Shown: in pieces, positions 23,800 to 33,812 of the stretch | How the letters are laid out: each line of letters opens with the position of its first letter | How positions within the stretch are numbered: position 1 is the first letter of the stretch | Origin: Gnetum montanum | Taxonomy: Eukaryota > Streptophyta > Gnetopsida > Gnetales > Gnetaceae | Reading direction: 5' to 3' | Length of the DNA stretch: 64,000 bases | NCBI GenBank assembly: GCA_015680685.1 | Contig: MNCI01002869.1 | Location: 69,035-133,034 of the forward strand | The notes under the pieces: model-generated | What the model was told of the DNA's origin: nothing | Databases searched by the model: none | Seen by the model: the letters and a program-made list of their open reading frames with translations, nothing else | Program-made: the position numbers and the translations under genes

Positions 23800-24960
23800 G
23801 TTCTTAAAGATGCTTATGAGGGCCCTTGTGGGGGTCATTACGTTGGGAGATGAACAACCATTAAAATATTACTTTCAGGATATTATTGACCTACATTGGT
23901 TTGAGACACTCATCATTTCATCCAATCTTGTGAGCACTACCAATGTGATAGGGGAATGACTGCTAGAATGGAGAGTCCACAATAGTGGATTCAACCTTTA
24001 GAACCCTTTGACATATGGGGAATTGATTTTATGGGGCCTATCACGGCAATGTCCAATGGAAAAGCCTACATTATTGTTGTTGTTAACTATTTTACAAAGT
24101 GGGTAGAAGCAGCCATTATTACTGACTATACATCATCTACCGTTGCATAATTTTTTCAACAACAAATTGTAAATAGGTTTGGCATGCCTTGTGCACTTAT
24201 TTTTGATAGTGGTACACATTTTATAGGTGCGACCTTTCGAAAATTAATGCAACACTTAGGAGTGAAGCATAAGCTGACTACACCATATCGTCCTCAAGCA
24301 AATGGTCAAGTTGAAGTCACCAATAGGGAGATCACAAAAATATTGACACGAACCATTAGAAAATATAGGTGAGATTGGAGCACCAAATTGAACGATGCTC
24401 TTTGGGCATACTTCTCCACATGGAAACTCCCTATAGGCTATTCTCCCTATGAGTTAGTGTACGGTAAACTTCTAATACTTCCTATCTAAGCTAAGATCCA
24501 TACACTATCTACTGCATGTGGCCTCAACCTTGACCTTAGTCTAGCAAAGAAATAATGGTTAATGATCCTTAACTTGATAGATGAAAATTGATTAGCCACC
24601 ATGTCATCTAATGAATTGTAGAGGCCTTCAACAAGCAACATCATGACCTAAGAATTAGAAAAGTTAGATACCAACTAGGAGATAAGGTTCTTTATTTGAA
24701 TCCCAGACATGTGCCACAATGAACGAAATTTCAAATGCTATGGGAAGGACCTTATATCATTCATGAAAATTTTTCTTTAGGGGCCATGATGATCTATAAA
24801 CCTGAAAGCCTAGATAGGAAATTATTAGTCAACATCCAACAAACCAAACCTTTCAATGAGCTTAAAATGGCTAGTACTAACACTAAATCTTTTAATGGAC
24901 AACCTTGCTCATTATTTCAGATCTCCTCCTTCCAACTCATTAATGGACAACCTTGCTAAT
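23800..24960 (+). pseudogene. Integrase of element C
   Basis: The decayed HHCC zinc region (CGGHYVGR... and SCEHYQ) lies at 23830-23960. The D,D-35-E core is complete in residues: D in WGIDFMGP (about 24022), D in IFDSGTHF (about 24208), E in GQVEVTNREI (about 24313). The C-terminal part (YSPYELVYGK, then a GPY/F-type end LWEGPYIIHE at 24735) runs to about 24960. Frame breaks and stops, but the active-site residues survive. Confidence 0.87.
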
Positions 24961-25072
24961 GCTAACCATTCTAAAGCCCCTAGTTCCTTTTTCTTTTTTG
25001 GTTTACACATTCTTCATCTTTACTTATTTTTTTTACACCATTGTTTACATTTTTACTATTTCTTCATCTATT

Positions 25073-25322
25073 ACTCAATTATTTTATTTCTCCATTTCAA
25101 TCATTAGGAACATAAAACATAAAAAAAACATAAAAATCATATACCTCAAGTTTACTTAACCATATAATCATGCCTTACAAGTAAGCTTGGGAAGATAACG
25201 ATCACATAACCTATCCTTATTCTATCTAAGCGCATAAGCACTTATTCCTTGGAGTTTGATTGGATCGTGCGTGAATGCTCGTATTCATATGGTTGGGCAT
25301 AGGGGTACCTCACTGCTCATCA
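25073..25322 (+). repeat. Element C 3' LTR remnant (last 250 bp)
   Basis: ACTCAATTATTTTATTTCTCC... through CTGCTCATCA matches 18314-18564 of the 5' LTR. The U3, TATA box and polypurine tract are gone. Confidence 0.9.
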
Positions 25323-25327
25323 CTATG
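25323..25327. other. Target-site duplication of element C, right copy (CTATG)
   Basis: Same as 17681-17685. Confidence 0.9.
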
Positions 25328-25803
25328 GATGTCCTTGATTTTTACTATTGATCCTAGTTGCCTATCATTCTAGAATAGGAATGTCTGTTCCATGTACCAC
25401 TCCCTAGTGGAAGTGATAATTGGCCACATGAAAGAGGCCTTTAACTAGTCCTATACTTCTGTTGGTGCTTGCTCTAGGAAGGAGCCAAAGTTTAATTCCT
25501 AGAGCATCGATTTTTGGACCTCTCTCGATTTGATTTGATTTGATTAAGCTAAGCCTCTACCAAGGTTACCTTAGGATTTTCTAGTTGTGTTGGCACATCA
25601 TCCCCATGGGAATTTTTTGTTGCTACTATTGGTTCTAGAATTTGTTTGATAGATTCCACTTTTGCCTCTTCCCTGAGAGGACCTATGGCGTGGGTTGCTA
25701 GTGGTTCCACTTGGGGCTATTCTTGGCCCCTTTCTATTCTAGGCTATTTCTCCCTTGGTTGGGATGGTCTTGCTTCCTATATATGCTTTCCTTTTGGTGC
25801 CAT
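25323..25803 (-). pseudogene. Element D ORF3, N-terminal part
   Basis: ATG at 25803 gives MAPKGKH..., close to MAPKRG of B ORF3, followed by a polar Gln/Glu/Arg/Pro-rich N terminus with stops. C interrupts it at 25322. The ATG stands about 440 bases downstream of the internal TATA box, as in B. Confidence 0.6.
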
Positions 25804-26225
25804 TTTTAGTCACAACACATCCATGCATTAGTAGATATAATGTGTAACTTCAAATTTTTGAATACCTTCTCTCGTTAGTTAGTTACACTTTGGCTAGGGT
25901 TACACCATGGTATATTGATTATTTTATTAATTATTAATTATAATTATTATTGGAGCTTGTTGAAAAGGTTTAACTTTGTAATTTAGTGTTTAATAGTTGA
26001 TTTTTCAGTTAAATCGTTATGGGAGTTAGAAAAAATGGCAAAAGTTTTTTTTTGTCAAAAATGGCACATTTGTGGTGCCCATGACAAAGAGCTTACCTCC
26101 AGTAGCTACAGGGTCAAAAAGCAGAGTGATTTGGATAAATGGTGTGGAAGTTATGGGCTTTGGAAGGTTTTGGGATTTGAAAATTTGAAAACCTCCCTTG
26201 GAATTTGTGAGAAATGGTAAAAGTT
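25804..26225 (-). other. 5' untranslated region of element D ORF3
   Basis: AT-rich, no supported gene; corresponds to 9677-10169 of element B. Confidence 0.45.
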
Positions 26226-26320
26226 TCTAAGTGGGGTTGCACCTATATATAGTATTTTTCCCTTACGTTTATGGGGCCTTGTATATGGAGTTTCTCCATT
26301 GATGGGGCCTCGGCCAAAAT
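26226..26320 (-). promoter_or_regulatory. Internal promoter of element D ORF3 with ATCGATGGGG-type words
   Basis: TATATATA at 26244-26251 in CCTATATATAGTATTTTTC, the same core as B at 10181. Upstream of it (minus sense) stand ATGGGGCC (26271) and CCATTGATGGGGCC (26296-26309). These match the CCATCGATGGGG words of D's own LTR and not the GATATC words of B. Confidence 0.65.
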
Positions 26321-27790
26321 TTTGAAATTTGAATATCTTGAAAAATATAAGAAAAATTTCAATTAATTTAGAATCTATGGAATCCTAGAAAAGCCATGAA
26401 TATGATAAAATCATTGAGGATGATCTTTGAATGTTCAAAAATTGAAAAATTTGATGGAGAATGTATTTATTGAACAAAATATGTAAAGGAGCACATGGTG
26501 TGATGTAGAAGATGGGTGTACAAAAGATTCTCTTTGCAAGAATGCCTAAGGATAAGGTACTTAATGAATCCAACTAAGAGATATACAAGTGAATCCTCTC
26601 CAAAGAAGGCACATGCCTTGTTTGCCCTTGTATAACCTCAACCAAAGGAGTTTGTGGGCCCCTTAGGTGATTAATGGTTGAAGAAAATTAAGGATCAAAA
26701 CGCAAAAGATTCTACTTAAGAATTCAAGTATGTAAGACTAAGACATAGGGTCAAGAACATGGATTTTGGTAGTGAGGTGAGCTATGATTAGCAAAGATTG
26801 ATGATGAAGGAGATGGAATGGAATTCTGAATTAAGGTCATAGGAAGTCCCTTGTGCACTTTTGTGTTTAAAATGACCTTAGATGATTCATACTTAGTCTA
26901 GAACAAAATCAACCTCTTTCAGTGAATTTGCATTACCACTACAAGAACAATCTATCCCCTCAAGACACAAGAGTGCATCTACAAAATAGCCACTATTCCA
27001 TAAAAAGAAGAAAAGAGAGGTAAGAAGTAAGAGGGAGCCTTTAGTTAGAGGGGACCTTAAGGCATGGGTAACATGTCTTTCTAGTCCCATAACTAGTGGT
27101 TATAGCTTGTTTATTTGTCTAAGATGTGACTTTGCATTCCCATCATGTTTTATTTTTTTTTGTTTCTCTTTTTTTCTCTTTCTCTTTCTCTCTCTTTTCT
27201 TTTGGATGGAAACCACACCATGCAAAGACATTATTTGACTTCCTTTTATTGGTGACATGGAACAGTAAGAAATTCATGAAAACACTCAAGCGCTCAAGTA
27301 AGTAAAAGAGTACAAAGAGTATTGATTTTTCTTGAAGTCACACCTTGTGCAAACCTTTGAATCATTTCCAATTCCAGAAACTACCAAGGTGACAAATTTA
27401 TTAAAGGTTTATTCAATGAAAGGGACCTCAAACTTTCAAAACAAGGAAAACACTAGAGTTTATGAATGGGTGGATGTTGTGGACTCACTGCTTATTCTAT
27501 GAAAAAGAAACCATGACTAAGCCATTAGTACAAAAATTCAAAAATAGAAACCAGACATTAGTAAATAAAACACAAAGCACAAACCACCATTAGTAACAAC
27601 CATAACACTATTGTGTCCTATTGGCACAAAGCATGTTTATTAGCAAAAATTTGAAAGTCACACTCAAATAAAAAAAGTAAAATAAATAGGAAAAAGTTTG
27701 AAAATTAAAAAGGTGTAAAATAAATAACCTGGAAACTCAAAAATGTGGAAAATAAAAAATGGAAAAAACTAAGGAGCCATATGGATGATT
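26321..27790 (-). other. Post-integrase spacer of element D
   Basis: Non-coding, with a T/C-rich microsatellite at about 27140-27205. Shares GGGTGGATGTTGTGG (about 27468) and general composition with the spacer of B at 10.3-11.75 kb. Confidence 0.55.
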
Positions 27791-28900
27791 AGCATAGATA
27801 GCCATCCCCCCCACAACTGAGTTGGAAGTAGGAGATTTGAGAAATTAAGTGTGGTTGTTCATCTATTAAGGTATTTGTTGCACTGGCTTGTTTGGGTTCA
27901 ATGAAAATATTTACTTGTTGGATGTTGAAGAACTACTTTTTCTTTAGGCTCTCAATTTTGTATATGGTCATGGCCCCAGAAGGAAAGGTCTCATTGATTA
28001 TATAAGATCCATCCCACAATGTTTGAAACTTTTCTTTCTAGGGTACATGTGTGGGATTCTAGTAGAGAACCTTATCTCCTGTTTGAAATTTTACTTTTTG
28101 AATTCTTAGGTCATGTCATTACTTATTGAATGCCTTGTGAATTTTATTCATAGATAGGTCCATTAATCAATTTTCATTTAGCACATTGAGGTTGATGAAT
28201 TTTTCTTATTGTGCTAGACTTAGGTCAAGGTCTAATTCATAGGCTGCTAAAAGTGTACGGAGCTTAGATTGGACTGGAAGTGTTGGAAGTTTTCCATACA
28301 ATAGCTCATAGGGAGAATAGCCAATAGAAAGTTTCCATGATGAGAAATAGGCCCATAGAGCATTGTTGAGTTTTGTGCTCCAATCTCTCCTATATTTGCT
28401 TATGGTTCTTGTTAGGATCTTTATAATTTCCCTATTGGTGACTTTTGCTTGACTGGTTACTTGGGGGTGATAAGGTGTTGTTAATTTATGTTAAACCCCC
28501 AAGAATTACATTAATTTTTGAAAAGTGGCACCTATAAAATGGATTTCATTGTCAGAAATTAGTACATGTGGCATCCCAAACTTTGTCACAACATTTTGTT
28601 ATATAAATTGAGTAGTAGTAGATGATGTATAGTTAGTGATAGCTACTAATTTTGCCCATTTGGTGTAGTAGTTGACTATTACGATGATATAAATATTTCC
28701 ATTGGACATGGATTTGATAGAATCCATAAAGTCTAGGCTCGATATGTCAAAGGGCACCAATGGTTGAATCCACTATTGAAGGCCCTGCATTTGAGTGGTC
28801 ATCCCACCATCTCGTTGACAATGTTCACAAGATCGGACAAACTGGTGGATGTCCCTAGAGATTGTAGGCCAATATTATGTTACCATTAGAAGTGTTATGG
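27790..28900 (-). pseudogene. Integrase of element D
   Basis: Minus strand, colinear with the C integrase. First catalytic Asp in SLDFMDS (about 28735), second in ISDNEIHF (about 28553). The catalytic Glu is Lys: where C reads GQVEVTNRE, D reads SQAKVTNRE (Lys codon at 28443-28445), so strand transfer should be abolished. The C-terminal YSPYELLYGKLPTLPVQSKL is well preserved (about 28320-28240). Confidence 0.85.
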
Positions 28901-30596
28901 CCATATGTCTCCCTACATAGTGGCCTCTGTAAGGGACTTCATCAGCATGTTGGAGAATGTGCAATTGGTCCGTATTAAGGACACACCAATGAATGAGGCC
29001 ATTGGTGCATACCTTGTAAAGGTGTCCATTAATTTCCATGAAGTACTTTGCCCAATGAAGAAAATATTGTTTCTTCTTAAAGTCAAGATATTATGGCATC
29101 TCCTAAGTGAGAAGGTAAGTGAGGATGCCATTATACCATTTTGTTTCTATGGGCACTTGATCATTTATTGCTCTTGTAAAGATGAGTTCATTTAAAGATT
29201 GATCAGAGAGTAGGCTCTCCTTCTCTTTATTATTCCATCTTAACTAAGAGAGATGGTTAGTGATCACGTTATCCATCCCTTTTTGATATATCATTGTAAG
29301 ATAAAATTCTTGCAAGATCATGAGCCACTGTATGATAGGGGGATTCACCATTGGCTTATTCATTAGGAAGTTGTTGGCACTATGATTTGTGTGCACAAAT
29401 ACTTTCTAGCTAACACATAGTGCCTAAAATTTTTGAGAGCAGATACCACTACCATTAGCTCTTTCTTAATTTTGGTGTAATTTAGTTGTGCACCCACAAT
29501 GCTTTAGCTTGTGCAGTCGATGTGATATTAATGTTTCTTATCATCCAACTATGTAAGCATGGCTGCCAAGGCATAATTAGATGAATTTGTCATTATGTGA
29601 AATGTTCTAGGCTAATATGGTGCCTGTAGAATTGGAGTTTCCATGAGTTTGTCCTTTAGCTATTGGAATGCATGTTTACACTCCTGAGTCTCGATAGATG
29701 GTGCATCTTTCTTCATAAGCTCAACCCACTATTTTGCAATCTTAGAGAAATTCTCTATGAATCGTCAATAGTAGCTAGTGTGTCCAAGGAATTATTAGAC
29801 ATTTTTTAACTATCTTTGGTTGGTGTGTAATTCCTTGGATGACCCTTATCTTTTTAGGGTCTACCTTAATCCATTTTTGCAAAATTTGGTGCCCCAGTGC
29901 TATGCCTTCCTGGACCATTAGATGGATTTTTTGCCAATTGAGCCTAAGGTTTGTTTCAACACATCTTTTCACTACTTGCTTAAGGCCATCTAGGGCTTAC
30001 TCAAATGTAGCCCCATAGGTAGAGAAGTCATCCATGAACACTTCTACGCTTCTACCAATTTTCCATTGAAGGATACTAAGGACTAGGCATTGAAATGTTG
30101 CAAGGGCATTACATAGACCAAATGGAATCTTGCAATATGCAAAATTCTCCTAGGGACTCATGAATTTTATCTTGGCCTAATTTTCTAGTGTAATTTGGAT
30201 TTGGTTATAGCCTCTATAATGATCAAAGAAGCTATAATAACAATGCTAAGATATAGTCTCTAATACTTGGTCCAAAAATGGTAATGGAAAATGATCTTTA
30301 AATGTTGCCATGTTCAATAGCCCAAAGTCAATGTAGACCTACCACTTACCATCTTTCTTTAGGATAATTACGAGTAGGCTAACCCACTGACTATGATGAA
30401 CCCTACCTTGAGGAGTTATTCTATTTTCTCCTTGATGATTTGCTTTAATTTGGGATTCAGCTACCTTTTTGGTTATCTTCATGGCTTCATGGCCAGGTCG
30501 GTGTAGATATGATGCTAGCATACCTATGGATCAATTCTAGTCAACTCAGGATTGAAAAACCATCAATTTTTGGATTCCCATGATTTAGCACAGTCC
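28901..30596 (-). pseudogene. Reverse transcriptase and RNase H of element D
   Basis: RT starts close to the F insertion (…PELTRIDP at about 30545), then WVSLLVIILKKDGKW (30339-30390). The catalytic box VFMDDFSTYG is intact at about 30010-30040. The thumb piece ETNLRLNWQKIHLMVQEG is at 29960-29890. RNase H lies at about 29300-29700 and is more decayed. The upstream RT linker is cut by the F LTR at 30597 and should resume to the right of F, outside the window. Confidence 0.85.
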
Positions 30597-32788
30597 TGAA
30601 ATTTGGTCAAGGATCTCTACAAGTGAGGTGTCATGCTAGACCATGCAGACAACGTGGCACCTTGGAAGTCCTAACGCTTGTGAAGCCACTTTTGGGCCTG
30701 CCTAACACCCTTTGTAGCATAGTCAACGTAGCACCTAGTCATGAGGGCAGTTTACACAAAAGTGGCACTAAGGATGGACCATACGGATCAGCAAATTTTC
30801 AAACTATGAGGCTTGCTACACTACACTATGCTGCATAACGTAGCAAGCCATGTGGTGTTAAAAGTATTGCAAGTGTTAGATCAGATGTAGAAGATGTAGT
30901 TGGCAGATATTCTGTTCTCAAGGATGCCTACCCTACTTCATCCTTGGAATTTGAACAGCGTAGCATGGAAAAAAATATGGCAGATGTCTCAAAAGTTGTT
31001 CCATTTTGGGTGCTACATTGTGCTATGTTATACAGTGTAGCATAGTGTAGCAGAGTGCCAATCGTAACACAATCTTTCCTAAAATTGTGTTGATAGAGAA
31101 AATGCACTTGAGCATTCTTTGATCTTTAAGGATGCTTGCCTTACTCTACCCTTGAAGTGTGATTGATGTGACATAGGAAAATTTTGCAAAAGCCACCCCA
31201 ATATGGGGCCTATGCTAAATATTGTAGCATAGTGTAGTAGGATGCCAGCACTAAGAAAGTTTTCTCTCACATTGCTTTGACAAAAGAACTACGTTTAGTC
31301 ATGCTTCAACCTCTAGGACTACTTGTCCCACTCCACCTTTAGAGTATGATCAAAGTCTCTTCACAAAGCATTGTATATTAAGCTCAAATTCATGTTAGAC
31401 TAGGTGTCATGTTGTGCTACACTGCATAGCATAGCACAGCGTAGCAGAGACATCAAGGTTAAAAGTGCCCCAGGGATGAAACCAGGAAGTCTCAGGCTTC
31501 TTTAACATGAAAAGTGTGATGGCTAGCTGGTAAAATAAATTACCTTGGAAGGCCTCAAAGGGGTATTTTCAATTTTTGAGCAAGATTTATCTTAAAGGTG
31601 GCTACTACACTATTCTACGCTATGCTACGTTGTGCAGTGTAGCGCAACGTAGCGAGTAGGTATTCATCCTACTCCACTACATTGAGTAGCGTAAGTAGTG
31701 TAACACTTGAAAAGAGGCCACATGAAATCTCCAAAAGCTATAGGACTCATCATTGATGGTCATTTCTACCCCAGCATCTCCTTGACAACTAAGATCAGTA
31801 GTTTGCCTTGCTTGTTGTATCCCTTGTCAAGTCTCAAAATTGTCTCTATGCTTGACCCTACTTGTAAGAGAGGGGAAGATGTAGTTCCAAAGAGTAACTC
31901 ACTTTACATTTTTCATAAGCATTTTTTGTAAAAATATGGCAGTCCCTTGGGTACATGCAGTTCAAATGATATGGTCATAGCTCAGCAGGTTTCACTTCCA
32001 ACATCGTTCCATTTAGCGTAGCACATCAATGTAGCACCACATGTCAACATAGCACATCCACGTTTGTGCCCTATGGGACACAAGACATGTGGCATTTGAA
32101 TGACATATTCCTCCCACTCTCAGATCTATAAATACCCCAAAAAACAACATTCAAAGGATTAGCTTTTGGCATTTGGCTTCTGGCAGTAAACTTTGGCAAG
32201 AAGATTGGAAAATAGAAGGTTGATAAAGAGCAAGTCCCAGCAGTAGCACTTCCTGGATCTGTCTTTGACCTAGTGTAGTAGCTCTTAGCCTAGCAAGCAT
32301 CAACTCATCGGTTCCTATTAGCATCCCATTGGCAGTAGTCCAGGAGCTATGACCATATCATTCCATTGCTAGCTGTGCTTGTCTAGTACTACATACCAAT
32401 TGTACACATTCATCAGCCAAAGAAAGATTAGATTCCCTAATTTTAGGGTGGTATATTCCCTCACCTAAAATTTCATTCTATTTTTGCTATAACATATACG
32501 TTGCATCTTTGTGTACTTGTTCATGCTTATTTTCCTAGTTACATATTTTAATGTGTTTCTATTGTTGTGCACCCCACATTTTCTTCCATTTCAACCTTAG
32601 CATGTTACATTTTAAAATTACTATTTTCATATAGTTATTGTACACCATGTAAGTCCCTAATAGATCAATGAGACTGTTTAGGGCATCCCCTTTCTATTTT
32701 CTCCAGCATGACCCTCTCACAGATCCAAGGTTAGGCTATACACCTGATAACCTCTCGGTGTTCTAGCCACAAACATTTTTAGACATCA
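30597..32788 (+). repeat. Element F 5' LTR (about 2.19 kb)
   Basis: TGAAATTTGG at 30597 directly follows the last D-like pol sequence; ...AGACATCA at 32788 lies eight bases before the PBS. The U3 is full of short self-complementary words built from GCTACG, GCTATGC and GTAGC (30815-30845, 31015-31050, 31420-31450, 31610-31700, 32015-32060). TATA box CTATAAATACCCC at 32126. Small open frames here are chance. Confidence 0.7.
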
Positions 32789-32795
32789 TAGTTTT

Positions 32796-32814
32796 TGGTG
32801 CTAGAAGGAGGATC
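32796..32814 (+). other. Element F primer-binding site
   Basis: TGGTGCTAGAAGGAGGATC, nearly the same as TGGCACTAGAAGGAGGGCC of E and TGACACTAGAAGGAGGGC of G. The three sites support one lineage; the tRNA was not identified with certainty. Confidence 0.8.
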
Positions 32815-32982
32815 TGAACCTCCGTGTCTCTTTTGTGTGTCATAGGTGATCCTGCATGTTGTCTATGCCCCGTCACTAGTAGCCTGCTAGTGTAGATGTG
32901 AGACCCTTATGGTTGTCTACTCACTGGGTGATGTAGATTGGTTGCCATGATGGTTCCTCTGGAACCCTGTAGGACGAAAGCC

Positions 32983-33252
32983 CTAAACTATCTACTATGT
33001 TATGCTTCCTATCTACTATGTTATGTTGCCTACGTCATGTGTAGCGTAGCAACCCTGTTAGCTTAGCAGTTCGTAAACTATCTACTGTGTTACGCTGCCT
33101 ATCTATTGCATTACGCTGCCTGTGTCCTATGTAGCATAGTGAACCTACCAGTGTAACGATTCCTAAACTATCTACTGTGTTATGCTACCTATCTACTGCG
33201 TTACGCTGCCTACATTCTGTGTAGTGTAGTGGCCCTATCGATGTAGCAGTTT
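32983..33252 (+). repeat. Tandem repeat in F leader, 90 bp x 3
   Basis: Units start CTAAACTATCTACT at 32983, 33073 and 33163 and each holds two TTACGCTGCC-type words and a GTAGCGTAG-type word. Confidence 0.85.
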
Positions 33253-33434
33253 CTCTCACTGTAGCAAGAGTAATAGTAAAGAAAACTAGCTTTTCAGCAT
33301 TTTTAGATGTCCCCAATTTTAGTCTATTTTCTATGTGGATTTAGACCTTAGCCATTTAATGCAAAATGTACTATTTTTAACTATTTCTTACATGTATCTT
33401 TCCTTTTTCTTGGCACCTTTTTTATATTGGAAAA

Positions 33435-33812
33435 ATGAATCCTGTTACCACTTTGGTTTCTACTGCGAGCTTGGAGGTGTCTCACTTTGTTCCACACACG
33501 ATGGATCCCGAGCGACCACCTAGGCCAATGTAGGTACTATGGTAGTCTCTTAGACTATAGCACCAATCACCCGAATGTCTACCTCAATACGAAGAGCGAT
33601 ATAACTTTTTGTATGAAAAAATCTAAGAAAATCTATTGTTGGACCATCATGAGTTTGAGGAAAAATGTAACTTTGAGATCATTCATCAAAATGGAAGGGA
33701 GTTCATTCCTACATCTGATACCACTATCCTACTCATCAACACATGTCAATGACTTTTAAACCAACTTGTGCAATTAAGTAGGTCAAGAGAATGGGATACA
33801 ACATGTCACCAT
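33435..33812 (+). pseudogene. gag of element F, N-terminal part
   Basis: ATG at 33435 (MNPVTTLVSTASLEVSHF...). It matches the E gag N terminus around EERYNFLYEKI and HEFEEKCNF...GREFIPT, with several stops. E inserted here after ACCAT; the frame resumes at 48650 (HDEPFHDGQEEL). The structural role is as for other gag proteins. Confidence 0.8.
33808..33812. other. Target-site duplication of element E, left copy (ACCAT)
   Basis: Repeated at 48650-48654. Confidence 0.92.

Larger units (their letters stand above)
17686..25322 (+). mobile_element. Element C: Athila-like retrotransposon with gag-pol
   Basis: Plus strand: 5' LTR, PBS, gag, protease, RT, RNase H, integrase, 3' LTR remnant, flanked by CTATG. 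No ORF3, polypurine tract or first 630 bases of the 3' LTR remain; a deletion joins the end of pol to the middle of the LTR at about 25073. Coding parts are colinear with Athila-type polyproteins but hold dozens of stops. Confidence 0.93.
15289..30596 (-). mobile_element. Element D: Athila-like retrotransposon with pol and ORF3, interrupted by C and F
   Basis: Minus strand. Visible parts, from its 3' end: LTR 15289-16063, ORF3 (16280-17685 plus 25323-25803, split by C), internal promoter (about 26244), spacer, integrase, RNase H and RT up to 30596, where F begins. Protease, gag and the 5' LTR must lie to the right of F, outside the window. The five bases before the LTR are CCAAT, the expected TSD, but its partner is not visible. 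D is the only element here that shows pol together with ORF3. Confidence 0.85.

Noticed and set aside
24856-25159. Small open frames after the integrase of C
   Set aside because: Low-complexity Phe/His runs in AT-rich sequence crossing the deletion junction into the LTR; no similarity to ORF3.
26893-27090. 65-codon minus frame with a signal-peptide-like Leu/Phe run
   Set aside because: In the post-integrase spacer of D, no counterpart in B, and not followed by a plausible domain.
30623-31931. Small open frames in the F LTR
   Set aside because: Lie wholly in the LTR U3 and are made of repeated GCTACG words.
32983-33252. CRISPR-like regular array
   Set aside because: A simple tandem repeat without unique spacers, in a eukaryotic retrotransposon leader.
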